A stretch of DNA of 44,592 bases from an uncultured Bacilli bacterium (GTDB lineage Bacteria > Bacillota_I > Bacilli_A > RF39 > UBA660): positions 1 through 44,592 of the forward strand of contig CANRCC010000012.1 in the NCBI GenBank assembly GCA_947629025.1, given 5' to 3'. Position numbers and translations under genes: made by a program. The notes below the pieces were generated by a model. The model did not search any database, was not told the DNA's origin, and saw nothing but the letters and a program-made list of their open reading frames with translations. Positions 7,950-15,249 of this stretch are shown in pieces. Numbering within the stretch: the stretch's first letter is position 1; every line of letters begins with the position of its first letter.

Positions 7950-9083
7950 ATGGTATATTTAGACTATGCTGCAAATACACCAGTAGATAAAAATGTATTG
8001 GATTTATATTATGAAACAACACTAAAATATTATGCTAATCCAAATTCTTTTCATTCTCTTGGAAAAGAAGCAAAATCATTATTGGACAAATCTACTGAAA
8101 ATATTGCTAAGAATTTAAAAGTTTTACCAGAAGAAATAATTTATACAAGTGGTGCTACTGAATCAAACAATTTAGCCATAAAAGGTATATGTGAAAGATA
8201 TAAAAATTTTGGTAAACATATAATTTTAAGTAGTTTAGAACATAACTCAATAATTGCTTCAGCAAATGTAATGCAAGAACTTGGTTTTGATGTTGATTTA
8301 CTTCCAATTTCAAAAGATGGCTTAGTTGATATAGATGCACTAAAAAATCTAATTAGAGATGATACAATATTAGTTAGTATTTGTAGCGTTGATAGTGAGA
8401 TAGGTTTAGTACAACCAATTGAAGAAATAGCAAAAATATTAAAAAAATATCCACATACATATTTTCATACAGATGCATCACAGTCAATTGGTAAAGTAAA
8501 TATAGATTTTAGCGATGTAGATTTAGTAACAATCGCACCACATAAGTTTTATGGTATAAATGGTATTGGAATACTTATAAAGAAAAAAAATGTAAGCTTA
8601 AAACCTATTATTAATGGTGGTAAATCAACTACTATATATAGAAGTGGTACACCTGTATTAGCAAATGTAGTATGTACAGATAAAGCACTAGATATAGCAG
8701 TAAAAGAACTAGATAATAGATATAATTATGTTTTAAAATTAAATAAAAAAATCATAGATAATATTTCTAAATATAAAAATGTACATATAAATAATACTGA
8801 TAAGTCAATTCCATATACAATTAATTTTAGTATAAAAGGAGTTAAATCATTACAATTTGCTAGTATGCTTGAAAAAGAAAATATATATGTATCTACTAAA
8901 ACATCTTGTTGTCCACTTGAATCACCATCAAAACTTGTATATGCATTAACAAAAGATAAATCACTAGCAACTACTTCTATAAGAGTAAGCCTTTCACACT
9001 TAACAACTGATGAAGAGATAGATTTATTTCTTAAAACTTTTGATAAATGTTATAAGGAGTTAGAAGTAAATGGAAAAATATAA
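7950..9083 (+). CDS. Cysteine desulfurase (NifS/IscS family, class V aminotransferase fold)
   Basis: 377 residues. N-terminal YLDYAANTPVD, the His/Asp region HTDASQSIG, the PLP lysine in APHKFYGINGIG, and the loop with catalytic Cys TKTSCCPLESPSK all fit NifS-type enzymes. It takes sulfur from L-cysteine as persulfide for Fe-S clusters and tRNA thiolation. It follows copZ after 18 bases with an AGAGGAG ribosome site and no terminator, so it appears to belong to the copper operon, and it overlaps the tRNA thiolase gene downstream by 14 bases. That overlap suggests it feeds sulfur to that enzyme. Which subfamily it belongs to is not settled; two adjacent Cys (CC) in the active loop are unusual. 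Confidence 0.9.
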   Translation: MVYLDYAANTPVDKNVLDLYYETTLKYYANPNSFHSLGKEAKSLLDKSTENIAKNLKVLPEEIIYTSGATESNNLAIKGICERYKNFGKHIILSSLEHNSIIASANVMQELGFDVDLLPISKDGLVDIDALKNLIRDDTILVSICSVDSEIGLVQPIEEIAKILKKYPHTYFHTDASQSIGKVNIDFSDVDLVTIAPHKFYGINGIGILIKKKNVSLKPIINGGKSTTIYRSGTPVLANVVCTDKALDIAVKELDNRYNYVLKLNKKIIDNISKYKNVHINNTDKSIPYTINFSIKGVKSLQFASMLEKENIYVSTKTSCCPLESPSKLVYALTKDKSLATTSIRVSLSHLTTDEEIDLFLKTFDKCYKELEVNGKI

Positions 9084-9894
9084 AGAAATAGAAAGAAGTA
9101 TAATTAAAAAATATAGAAAAGATATATGGAGTAAATTTGTAAAGGCAGTCGCAGATTATAATCTTATAAAAGAAAATGATAAAATTATGGTGTGTATAAG
9201 TGGAGGAAAAGATTCCTTTTTACTTGCAAAATGTATTCAAGAATTAAAAAAACATGGAAAAGTAAATTTTGACGCTTATTATGTAGTAATGAATCCTGGA
9301 TATAATGATTATAATAGAGATTTTATAATTGATAATGCAAAGCTTTTAAATATACCAATTCAAATGTTTGATAGTGATATATTTGATGTAGTAGCGAAAG
9401 TTGATTCAAAAAGTCCTTGTTATTTATGTGCGAGAATGAGAAGAGGTTATTTATATAGTAAAGCAAAAGAATTAGGATGTAATAAAATAGCACTCGGTCA
9501 TCATTTTGATGACGTTATTGAAACTACTTTACTATCTATGTTTTATGGATCAGAAATTAAAACAATGATGCCAAAACTTCATAGTGATAATTTTGAAGGA
9601 CTTGAATTAATTAGACCATTATATTTAGTTAAAGAAGATGCAATCATTTCATGGAAAAAGTTTAATGAACTAACCTTTATAAATTGTGCATGTAGATTTA
9701 CTGAAGGATGCTCACTTATAAACGATGGTACAAGTAAAAGAAAAGAAATAAAAGAACTTATTAAAAATTTAAGAAAAGTTAATAAGAATATAGATCACAA
9801 TATATTTAAAGCATTAGATAATGTAAACTTAAATTGTATTTTAGGTACAAAAAAAGATGGAAAATATAAAAGTTTTCTAGATGATTATGAATAA
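9070..9894 (+). CDS. TtcA-like tRNA 2-thiolation enzyme (PP-loop ATPase)
   Basis: 274 residues. PP-loop CISGGKDSFLL binds ATP. PCYLCARMRRGYLY is the CxxC of the TtcA/TtuA family that binds an Fe-S cluster, and ALGHHFDDVIETTL is the conserved helix of this family. A Cys-rich segment (CACRFTEGC) supplies further ligands. Such enzymes adenylate a tRNA base and replace oxygen by sulfur, for example 2-thiocytidine at position 32. The start lies inside the cysteine desulfurase gene (14-base overlap), pointing to tight co-expression with the sulfur donor. The C-terminus is longer than in TtcA and may be lineage-specific. Which base it modifies cannot be decided here. Confidence 0.85.
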   Translation: MEKYKEIERSIIKKYRKDIWSKFVKAVADYNLIKENDKIMVCISGGKDSFLLAKCIQELKKHGKVNFDAYYVVMNPGYNDYNRDFIIDNAKLLNIPIQMFDSDIFDVVAKVDSKSPCYLCARMRRGYLYSKAKELGCNKIALGHHFDDVIETTLLSMFYGSEIKTMMPKLHSDNFEGLELIRPLYLVKEDAIISWKKFNELTFINCACRFTEGCSLINDGTSKRKEIKELIKNLRKVNKNIDHNIFKALDNVNLNCILGTKKDGKYKSFLDDYE

Positions 9895-9976
9895 AGGTAT
9901 AACGATATAATATTTATTAGACATAAAATAATAAAAACAATCTATAATAATAAATGATAGGAATTTGGTGTTTATT

Positions 9977-10780
9977 ATGAAAAAAAATTTATATCTCTAT
10001 ATCTTTTTATTTTTTTCATTTTTTTTAATTATATTTAGTTTTAATTCAATAATTTCTCTAAAAAGAGATCAAAAAAAATCAGTAGAATTAAATAATAAGT
10101 TAAAAAAAGAAAGTTTAAAAAAAGTAAGCAATATAAATACTAATCTTGTAAATCCTCCTGAAAATAAAAATGATGTATATTGGTCTTATGTAAATGAAGA
10201 TTTTTTGAAAGTAGATTTAACAGATTTAGTAAACCAAAATAATGATACTGTGGGTTGGATAAAAGTAAATGGTACTACTATAGATTATCCAATTGTCCAA
10301 AGCAATGATAATGAATTTTATTTATCACATTCATTTGATAAAACTGAAAATAGGGCAGGATGGATTTTTTCAGATTTTAGAAATAATCTTAATAATTTTA
10401 ATTATAATAGTGTAATTTATGGACATAGACTTAGAGATAATACTATGTTTGGTAATCTTACTTATGTATTAGAAGATGAATGGTATAATGACAAAAATAA
10501 TCATATTATAAAATTATCAACATTAAAGTATGAAACAATCTGGCAAATTTTTAGTATATATACAATATATAAAGAAAGTTACTATATAACAACAAATTTT
10601 AAAACATTAGATTCATATCAGAAATTTTTAGATACTATCTCAAAAAGAAGTCAATATTATTTTTATACAACAGTTAATACTAATGATAAAATATTAACAT
10701 TATCTACATGTAAAGATTCATATGGACATAGACTTGTTGTTCATGCAAAACTAATAAAAAAGGGAACTAAATCCCTTTAA
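9977..10780 (+). CDS. srtB: Class B sortase
   Basis: 267 residues. One N-terminal transmembrane helix, then the sortase beta-barrel. Catalytic residues are visible: H150 in YGHRLRDN, C245 in TLSTC and R252 in GHRLVVH. Class B features are the WIKVNGTTIDYPIVQ segment and the helix after the His strand. The enzyme cleaves a C-terminal sorting motif and links the protein to the peptidoglycan crossbridge. The ATG at 9977 is chosen because GGTG lies at proper distance and the earlier TTG (9965) has no ribosome site. The neighbouring convergent gene encodes a protein with an NPKTG motif, very likely its substrate. Confidence 0.93.
   Translation: MKKNLYLYIFLFFSFFLIIFSFNSIISLKRDQKKSVELNNKLKKESLKKVSNINTNLVNPPENKNDVYWSYVNEDFLKVDLTDLVNQNNDTVGWIKVNGTTIDYPIVQSNDNEFYLSHSFDKTENRAGWIFSDFRNNLNNFNYNSVIYGHRLRDNTMFGNLTYVLEDEWYNDKNNHIIKLSTLKYETIWQIFSIYTIYKESYYITTNFKTLDSYQKFLDTISKRSQYYFYTTVNTNDKILTLSTCKDSYGHRLVVHAKLIKKGTKSL
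10759..10778. terminator. Shared terminator of sortase and its substrate
   Basis: Stem AAAGGGA (10759-10765)/TCCCTTT (10772-10778). It lies inside the 14-base overlap zone of the two convergent genes and contains their stop codons. Confidence 0.7.
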
Positions 10781-11537
10781 TATTTTGTCTAATTAATTTA
10801 TTTAAAATTGATATAAAACCAGTAAGTCCTAAAATTCCTATTAATAAATATATAAGCATTGAATCTCCTGTTTTAGGATTTTCTTGTGGAATATCATCAA
10901 ATAACTCATTAACTTCTGCTATAGTTACTTCATCACCAGATGCAATTGTTTTAGTAATACCATTCATTTGTATAATTGCATTATCAGAATCATCAGGAAC
11001 CCAGAATGTTGGTTTATCAGCACTTTCAGTTGTATTTACTATGTTAATATTATCTGCAAGTGTAACTTTAACAGTTGTTGTAACACCTTCACCTTGACCA
11101 AGTTCAATACCGCCAAATCCATTACCAGATACATCAATAGTACCTTCTAATTTAACAGATGAACCATTTACTAGTAATGCTGCATTACCACCAGTTAGTT
11201 TAATATCTCTTATTGTAGCATTTGTTTTATATACTTGTAGTATATATATTCCTCCCCATACAGTATTGTCAGAACTATTATCTTTTCCAAAAGTACCAAT
11301 ATATTTTATTGTATGTCCTTTACCATCAATAGTAAGAGGTCTTGTGATATTAATTTTTTCAGTAGTATTTATATTATCGCTAAGTGTTATTACATCAACA
11401 TCAACATTACGAATTGCTTCTTTTAATTCATCTTGATTACCAACTTTAACTTCAGTTAATGCATAAACATTTGTAGTTTTAAAAATAGTAAATGCGATAA
11501 AAAATATTGACATTACTTTTAATAATTTTTTAAACAT
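10767..11537 (-). CDS. Cell-wall-anchored beta-helix surface protein with NPKTG sorting signal
   Basis: 256 residues. A signal peptide (basic MFKKLLK, hydrophobic core, cut after VYA) is followed by a right-handed beta-helix-like region with pectate-lyase-type repeats (LSDNINTTEKINITRPLTID and onwards), as in pectate-lyase-like adhesive domains. No catalytic residues were recognised, so adhesion rather than cleavage is likely. The C-terminus has NPKTGDS (from N220), a hydrophobic helix and a basic tail, the sorting signal of class B sortases. The ribosome site AAAGGAGG is strong. It converges on the sortase gene and overlaps its 3' end by 14 bases, making an enzyme-substrate pair. Confidence 0.85.
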   Translation of the reverse strand: MFKKLLKVMSIFFIAFTIFKTTNVYALTEVKVGNQDELKEAIRNVDVDVITLSDNINTTEKINITRPLTIDGKGHTIKYIGTFGKDNSSDNTVWGGIYILQVYKTNATIRDIKLTGGNAALLVNGSSVKLEGTIDVSGNGFGGIELGQGEGVTTTVKVTLADNINIVNTTESADKPTFWVPDDSDNAIIQMNGITKTIASGDEVTIAEVNELFDDIPQENPKTGDSMLIYLLIGILGLTGFISILNKLIRQNIKGI

Positions 11538-11675
11538 ATATATTTCCTCCTTTCATTTATAGTTTTAAAATCACAATAAAATTTATACTGGAAATATTTA
11601 TAAGAAATTTATTTTTAAGAATATTTTTAATAAAAAAATCCATATTATTTATAAGTAAATGGTTAAAAATAAACT

Positions 11676-11717
11676 CAATATTAAAAATATTGTCATTTAA
11701 TATATTAGATATATATT
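11676..11717 (+). promoter_or_regulatory. Promoter with palindrome upstream of the XhlA-like gene
   Basis: Palindrome CAATATT-AAA-AATATTG (11676-11692) overlaps a -35 TTGTCA (11690-11695); 16 bases later comes TATATT (11712-11717). The perfect 7-bp repeat next to the -35 looks like an operator. Confidence 0.5.
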
Positions 11718-11733
11718 AAAGGAGCGTGACAAT

Positions 11734-11976
11734 ATGAATGAAAAATTTGAATTAGAAGTTTTAACTAGACTTGCAGTAATAGAAAGTAAAATAGATGATT
11801 ATAAAAATCTTAAGCAAAAATCAGAAGATGCATATAATATAGCTAAAAAGAATGAAGAATTAATTATTGAAATTAAAGATAGAAACAAGTGGTTATGGAG
11901 AACTGCTGTAGGCTCTATAATAACAGGATTAATAAGTTTATTAACTTTATTTATAAAATTAGGTATAGGATTTTAA
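11734..11976 (+). CDS. XhlA-like (phage haemolysin/holin-associated) small membrane protein
   Basis: 80 residues. A coiled-coil-like N-terminal half (LEVLTRLAVIESKID...) is followed by KWLWRTAVGSIITG and one C-terminal transmembrane helix. This is the plan of the XhlA family, in which the protein helps a holin in lysis of defective-phage systems such as PBSX. No holin, endolysin or other phage gene lies nearby, so it is an orphan: either a phage relic or a domesticated protein. AAAGGAGCG lies 8 bases before the ATG, and it has its own promoter and terminator, so it is probably expressed. Confidence 0.7.
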   Translation: MNEKFELEVLTRLAVIESKIDDYKNLKQKSEDAYNIAKKNEELIIEIKDRNKWLWRTAVGSIITGLISLLTLFIKLGIGF

Positions 11977-11983
11977 TATGTAT

Positions 11984-12014
11984 AAAAAGGTCTAGAATTT
12001 TCTAGGCTTTTTTG
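11984..12014 (+). terminator. Terminator after the XhlA-like gene
   Basis: AAAGG-TCTAGAA paired with TTCTAGG-CTTT (one bulge) and a run of six T; directly upstream of the tRNA-Gln promoter. Confidence 0.75.
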
Positions 12015-12032
12015 GTATAATAATCTTGTAAT

Positions 12033-12107
12033 TGCCCAATAGCCAAGTGGTAAGGCGGTAGACTCTGAATCTATTATGCGTTAGTTCGAATCTAACTTGG
12101 GCAGCCA
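12033..12107 (+). tRNA. tRNA-Gln (anticodon CTG)
   Basis: Cloverleaf with acceptor TGCCCAA/TTGGGCA, anticodon loop CTCTGAA (anticodon CTG, codon CAG), T arm GTTAG-TTCGAAT-CTAAC and encoded CCA. A TATAAT (about 12016) precedes it. It is a second glutamine isoacceptor besides the TTG one at 41773. Confidence 0.93.
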
Positions 12108-12109
12108 AT

Positions 12110-12186
12110 GGCCTATTGGTGAAGTGGCTTAACACACTGCCCTCTCACGGCAGCATTCATGGGTTCGAATCCCATATAGGTCACCA
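12110..12186 (+). tRNA. tRNA-Glu (anticodon CTC)
   Basis: Acceptor GGCCTAT/ATAGGTC, anticodon stem CTGCC/GGCAG with loop CTCTCAC (anticodon CTC, codon GAG), T arm with GGTTCGAATCC, encoded CCA. It is two bases after tRNA-Gln, so both are processed from one transcript. Its 3' end is repeated at 12815. Confidence 0.93.
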
Positions 12187-12195
12187 GATTGATAG

Positions 12196-12224
12196 AAAAC
12201 TCGGACTTTTATAGTTCGAGTTTT
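12196..12224 (+). terminator. Hairpin after tRNA-Glu
   Basis: 11-bp stem AAAACTCGGAC/GTTCGAGTTTT with a 7-base loop. The T run is part of the stem. Probable terminator of the tRNA pair. Confidence 0.7.
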
Positions 12225-12271
12225 AAAATGTTTAAATTTATGCTAAAATATTTATAGATTGAAATTGATAT

Positions 12272-12329
12272 ATTTGTCAATTTTGAAAACACATTTGTAT
12301 ATTGACAAATCGAGTATTACTATTTATTA
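12272..12329 (+). promoter_or_regulatory. Promoter with inverted repeat before the acetyltransferase
   Basis: Perfect 10-bp inverted repeat ATTTGTCAAT (12272-12281)/ATTGACAAAT (12301-12310). The right arm contains a consensus -35 TTGACA (12302-12307) and 17 bases later TATTAG serves as -10. The left arm is a mirror-image -35. It could be an operator or the two faces of divergent promoters. Confidence 0.5.
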
Positions 12330-12344
12330 GTAGGAGGTATATAA

Positions 12345-12794
12345 ATGATAGTTAGAAAAGCAAATTATGATGATGTAAAAATATTAAATACGTTTTTAAC
12401 ACTTTTAATAAGAGACGAAAGACAATATGACTTAGGAATTGATGAAAATTTTATTGTTACTAATATGTACGAAAATTACATAGAAGATTCTAATAAATTG
12501 ATTATTGTTGCTGAAGAAAATAATAAAATAGTAGGTTATTTATATGGAATAATCAAACCAAACGATGATACATATAAATACATAATTGCTAAATTAGATG
12601 CATTATACATTGATAATAATTACCGTAATAAAGGAATTGCTACATCTTTAATAGAATATTTTAAAAAGTGGGCCATATCAAAAAATGCTCATAAAATAGA
12701 AGTAAATGTTTGGAGCAATAATATCAAAGCTAAACACTTATATGAAAAAAACAGTTTTAAAAAAACAAGTGAAACATTAACTATTAATTTATAA
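12345..12794 (+). CDS. GNAT-family N-acetyltransferase
   Basis: 149 residues, a complete GNAT fold. The acetyl-CoA binding motif is in YIDNNYRNKGIATSLIEYF (R/Q-x-x-G-x-A) and the C-terminal strand-helix NVWSNNIKAKHLYEKNSFKK is typical of motif B. The enzyme transfers an acetyl group to an amine of an unidentified substrate. GTAGGAGG lies just upstream. The gene is framed by tRNA-Glu and a copy of that tRNA's 3' end, which suggests it arrived by integration at the tRNA. Confidence 0.88.
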   Translation: MIVRKANYDDVKILNTFLTLLIRDERQYDLGIDENFIVTNMYENYIEDSNKLIIVAEENNKIVGYLYGIIKPNDDTYKYIIAKLDALYIDNNYRNKGIATSLIEYFKKWAISKNAHKIEVNVWSNNIKAKHLYEKNSFKKTSETLTINL

Positions 12795-12814
12795 AGTTGT
12801 TGTATTTCCTATTT

Positions 12815-12832
12815 TAGGTCACCAATTTGATA
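12815..12832 (+). repeat. Copy of the tRNA-Glu 3' end (direct repeat, possible attachment site)
   Basis: TAGGTCACCA plus TTGATA at 12815-12832 repeats 12177-12194 (end of tRNA-Glu and what follows) with two mismatches in 18 bases. In both places a hairpin ending in AGTTTTAA comes next. The 638-base spacing encloses just the acetyltransferase gene. Confidence 0.6.
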
Positions 12833-12833
12833 T

Positions 12834-12858
12834 AAGCTTGAATGCTGGTTCAAGTTTT
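12834..12858 (+). terminator. Terminator after the acetyltransferase
   Basis: Stem CTTGAA (12837-12842)/TTCAAG (12849-12854) with loop TGCTGG and a T run. It resembles the hairpin that follows tRNA-Glu. Confidence 0.6.
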
Positions 12859-12965
12859 AATATACTTTAATCCATTAAGTTATTTACTATAAAAAAATAT
12901 AAAAATCTAATAAAATAAAGTGTTAATATTAATATAAATTTTATATAATTATAGTAGGTGATAAA

Positions 12966-13574
12966 GTGAAAAATAAAAAAAATATTATTCTTTCAATTTC
13001 ATGCTTTTTACTAATTTTATTAATTGTATTATTAAAAATGGATAAAGTCTATAATTTTGATAATTATGTTTATAATCTTATTTCTCCATTTATTTGTTAT
13101 GGCTTAACTTGTTTTTTTAAATTTATAACCAATTTTGCAAGTTTCTCGTATATAATTATTTTCATAATATTATTGTTTATATTCATAAAAAATAAATGGA
13201 TAGGAATAATGATTGCAATTAATTCAGTTAATAGTTCTATAATTAATAAGATTTTAAAAGCTATTTTTGTAAGACCAAGACCAAATGTATTACGATTAAT
13301 TAAGCAAGGTGGATATAGTTTTCCAAGTGGTCATGCCATGGCATCAATGACTTTTTATGGCTTTTTAATATATTTAATAATAAAATCAAACATAAATAAA
13401 AACATAAAAATATTACTAATATCATTACTTACTATTTTAATATTATTAATAGGAATAAGCAGAATATATCTTGGTGTTCATTATGCAAGTGATATATTAG
13501 CAGGCTATCTTGTTTCTATAATATATTTAATATTATTTACTAGTGTAATAAATAAATTAGATATTGGGCAGTAA
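12966..13574 (+). CDS. PAP2-superfamily membrane phosphatase
   Basis: 202 residues with about five to six transmembrane helices. All three parts of the lipid phosphatase signature are present: KAIFVRPRP (residues 98-106), PSGH (120-123) and SRIYLGVHYASD (165-176). Family members remove phosphate from phosphatidic acid, undecaprenyl pyrophosphate or related lipids on the outer face of the membrane. A role in recycling the cell-wall lipid carrier is plausible but not proven. The start is GTG after AGGTGATAAA. It stands alone between terminators. Confidence 0.9.
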   Translation: MKNKKNIILSISCFLLILLIVLLKMDKVYNFDNYVYNLISPFICYGLTCFFKFITNFASFSYIIIFIILLFIFIKNKWIGIMIAINSVNSSIINKILKAIFVRPRPNVLRLIKQGGYSFPSGHAMASMTFYGFLIYLIIKSNINKNIKILLISLLTILILLIGISRIYLGVHYASDILAGYLVSIIYLILFTSVINKLDIGQ

Positions 13575-13592
13575 TATTTACATATATTAGTC

Positions 13593-13619
13593 AAAAACTC
13601 TACATTTTATGAGTTTTTT
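13593..13619 (+). terminator. Terminator after the PAP2 gene
   Basis: Stem AAAAACTC (13593-13600)/GAGTTTTT (13611-13618), ten-base loop, T run. Confidence 0.8.
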
Positions 13620-13661
13620 AATTTTTTTATGGTATACTATATTTAGAATTGGAGTGATTGT

Positions 13662-14849
13662 ATGTTTAAGAAGAATAATAAAAAAGATTCTCTTGATATT
13701 GAGAATATTAATGGTAGTATAGAATTACTTAATAGAATCTTAAAAATAACATTTGTTGTACTTATTATAGTTGCTATAATGGTAGTTACTTTTGTTGTTA
13801 AAGAGTGGAAAATATTTAGTTTCATTAAAATATTATTAAAAGTTTTAGTTCCATTTTTTATTGGATTTATAATTGCATGGTTGTTTAATCCGATAGTTAA
13901 ATTTTTATGCAATCATAAGTTTAATAGAGTAAGTGCGACTATACTTGTGTATTCAGTATTTCTTATAATATTAGGTACATTTATAGTATACAGTGTTCCA
14001 ACAATAACTGATCAATTGAATCAATTTATAAATTTAATACCAAGGTTAAGTAATAGTTTAAATGATATTATAGATAAAGGCTGTGAATTTTTAACTCCTA
14101 TTTTAAATGATGACGTAGACGCTGTAAAATTAGAATTATATAATTCAGTTATTACAATTGCAAAAGATATAACTATTGGACTTCCTGATAAAGTTATAAC
14201 AATAGTTACTACAATTGTATCTGGATTAGGTACATTTATAATAAGTTTATTTATAGGTTTATATATGCTTTTTGATTTCGATAATGTTAGTAAAGTTTTA
14301 ATTAATTTTATGCCAGTATCTTGGAGAGAGGATGCTAGAAATTTAGTAGATGTATCAAATAAAACTCTTGTAAACTATATACAAGGAATATTTCTTACAA
14401 CATTATTAGTATGGATTGGAAATAGTATTGGATTTTCAATTGCAGGATTAAAAGCAGCATTATTGTTTGCATTCTTCTGTGGAATAACAAATATCATTCC
14501 TTATGTAGGACCATATATAGGAGGAATACCTGCTGCTATTGTTGGTTTTTCACAAAGCATACCAACAGGTATTTTCGTAATAATAAGTTTAGTTGTAGTT
14601 CAATTATTAGATAATGTTATATTTACTCCTCTTGTTCAAAGTAAAGGTTTAAAATTACATCCTGTTACAATAATAATTGCTCTTCTAATATTTGGCAATT
14701 TCTTTGGAATTATTGGTATGGTATTTGCAGTTCCATTAATCGCAACATTAAAAACAATATTTAATTATTTTAATGATAAATATGAATTTATAAAATTAAA
14801 TGAAGAAATAGAAGAAGAAGTACGAATAAAAGAAAAGGAAAAAAAGTAA
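13662..14849 (+). CDS. AI-2E (TqsA/YdiK) family membrane transporter
   Basis: 395 residues with about eight transmembrane helices: two pairs near the N-terminus, a long extracytoplasmic/amphipathic segment (LIPRLSNSLNDIID...), and a C-terminal group that contains the conserved stretch ITNIIPYVGPYIGGIPAAIV and the LVQSKGLKLHP loop. This layout is that of the AI-2E family (PF01594), whose members export autoinducer-2 or act as ion/solute exporters. The substrate cannot be assigned. A charged Glu/Lys tail ends the protein. GGAGTGATTGT lies before the ATG; the next gene starts one base after the stop. Confidence 0.88.
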   Translation: MFKKNNKKDSLDIENINGSIELLNRILKITFVVLIIVAIMVVTFVVKEWKIFSFIKILLKVLVPFFIGFIIAWLFNPIVKFLCNHKFNRVSATILVYSVFLIILGTFIVYSVPTITDQLNQFINLIPRLSNSLNDIIDKGCEFLTPILNDDVDAVKLELYNSVITIAKDITIGLPDKVITIVTTIVSGLGTFIISLFIGLYMLFDFDNVSKVLINFMPVSWREDARNLVDVSNKTLVNYIQGIFLTTLLVWIGNSIGFSIAGLKAALLFAFFCGITNIIPYVGPYIGGIPAAIVGFSQSIPTGIFVIISLVVVQLLDNVIFTPLVQSKGLKLHPVTIIIALLIFGNFFGIIGMVFAVPLIATLKTIFNYFNDKYEFIKLNEEIEEEVRIKEKEKK

Positions 14850-14850
14850 T

Positions 14851-15183
14851 ATGAAGAATATAAAAAATTTATTATGGATATTATTATTAGGATTTTTTGT
14901 ATATTATTTGCTCCCTGAATTTGCAAATGGAATGAATCAAAATGATGCAGATAACTTTGCGGTATTGTGTGTAATATTATTTAATTCAGTTTATGCAATA
15001 TTATCAGGTATATTATTAACAAAATTTAATGGATTTAAGTGGTATTATTCAGTAATAATAGGAGTTTTCTTTATACCTGCAGTTTTACTTGATTATAATT
15101 CTAGTACAATAATTTATAGTATTCTTTATATGTTAGAATATATGATAGGTAGCAGTATATATATAAGATATTTTAGTAAATAA
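14851..15183 (+). CDS. Small four-helix membrane protein, unknown
   Basis: 110 residues, nearly all in four hydrophobic helices (around residues 5-20, 30-55, 62-80 and 85-105). No family is recognised and no charged residues suggest a catalytic or transport site. It starts one base after the AI-2E gene, so it is co-expressed with it and ends at a strong terminator; it may be an accessory protein of the transporter, which is only an inference from position. Confidence 0.7.
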   Translation: MKNIKNLLWILLLGFFVYYLLPEFANGMNQNDADNFAVLCVILFNSVYAILSGILLTKFNGFKWYYSVIIGVFFIPAVLLDYNSSTIIYSILYMLEYMIGSSIYIRYFSK

Positions 15184-15189
15184 TTAATA

Positions 15190-15222
15190 AAAAGATATAG
15201 AATTATTATATCTTTTATTTTT
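15190..15222 (+). terminator. Terminator after the AI-2E operon
   Basis: Ten-bp stem AAAAGATATA (15190-15199)/TATATCTTTT (15207-15216) and long T run. Confidence 0.9.
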
Positions 15223-15249
15223 TTTCATATAATTTAATGGGTGAATGAT

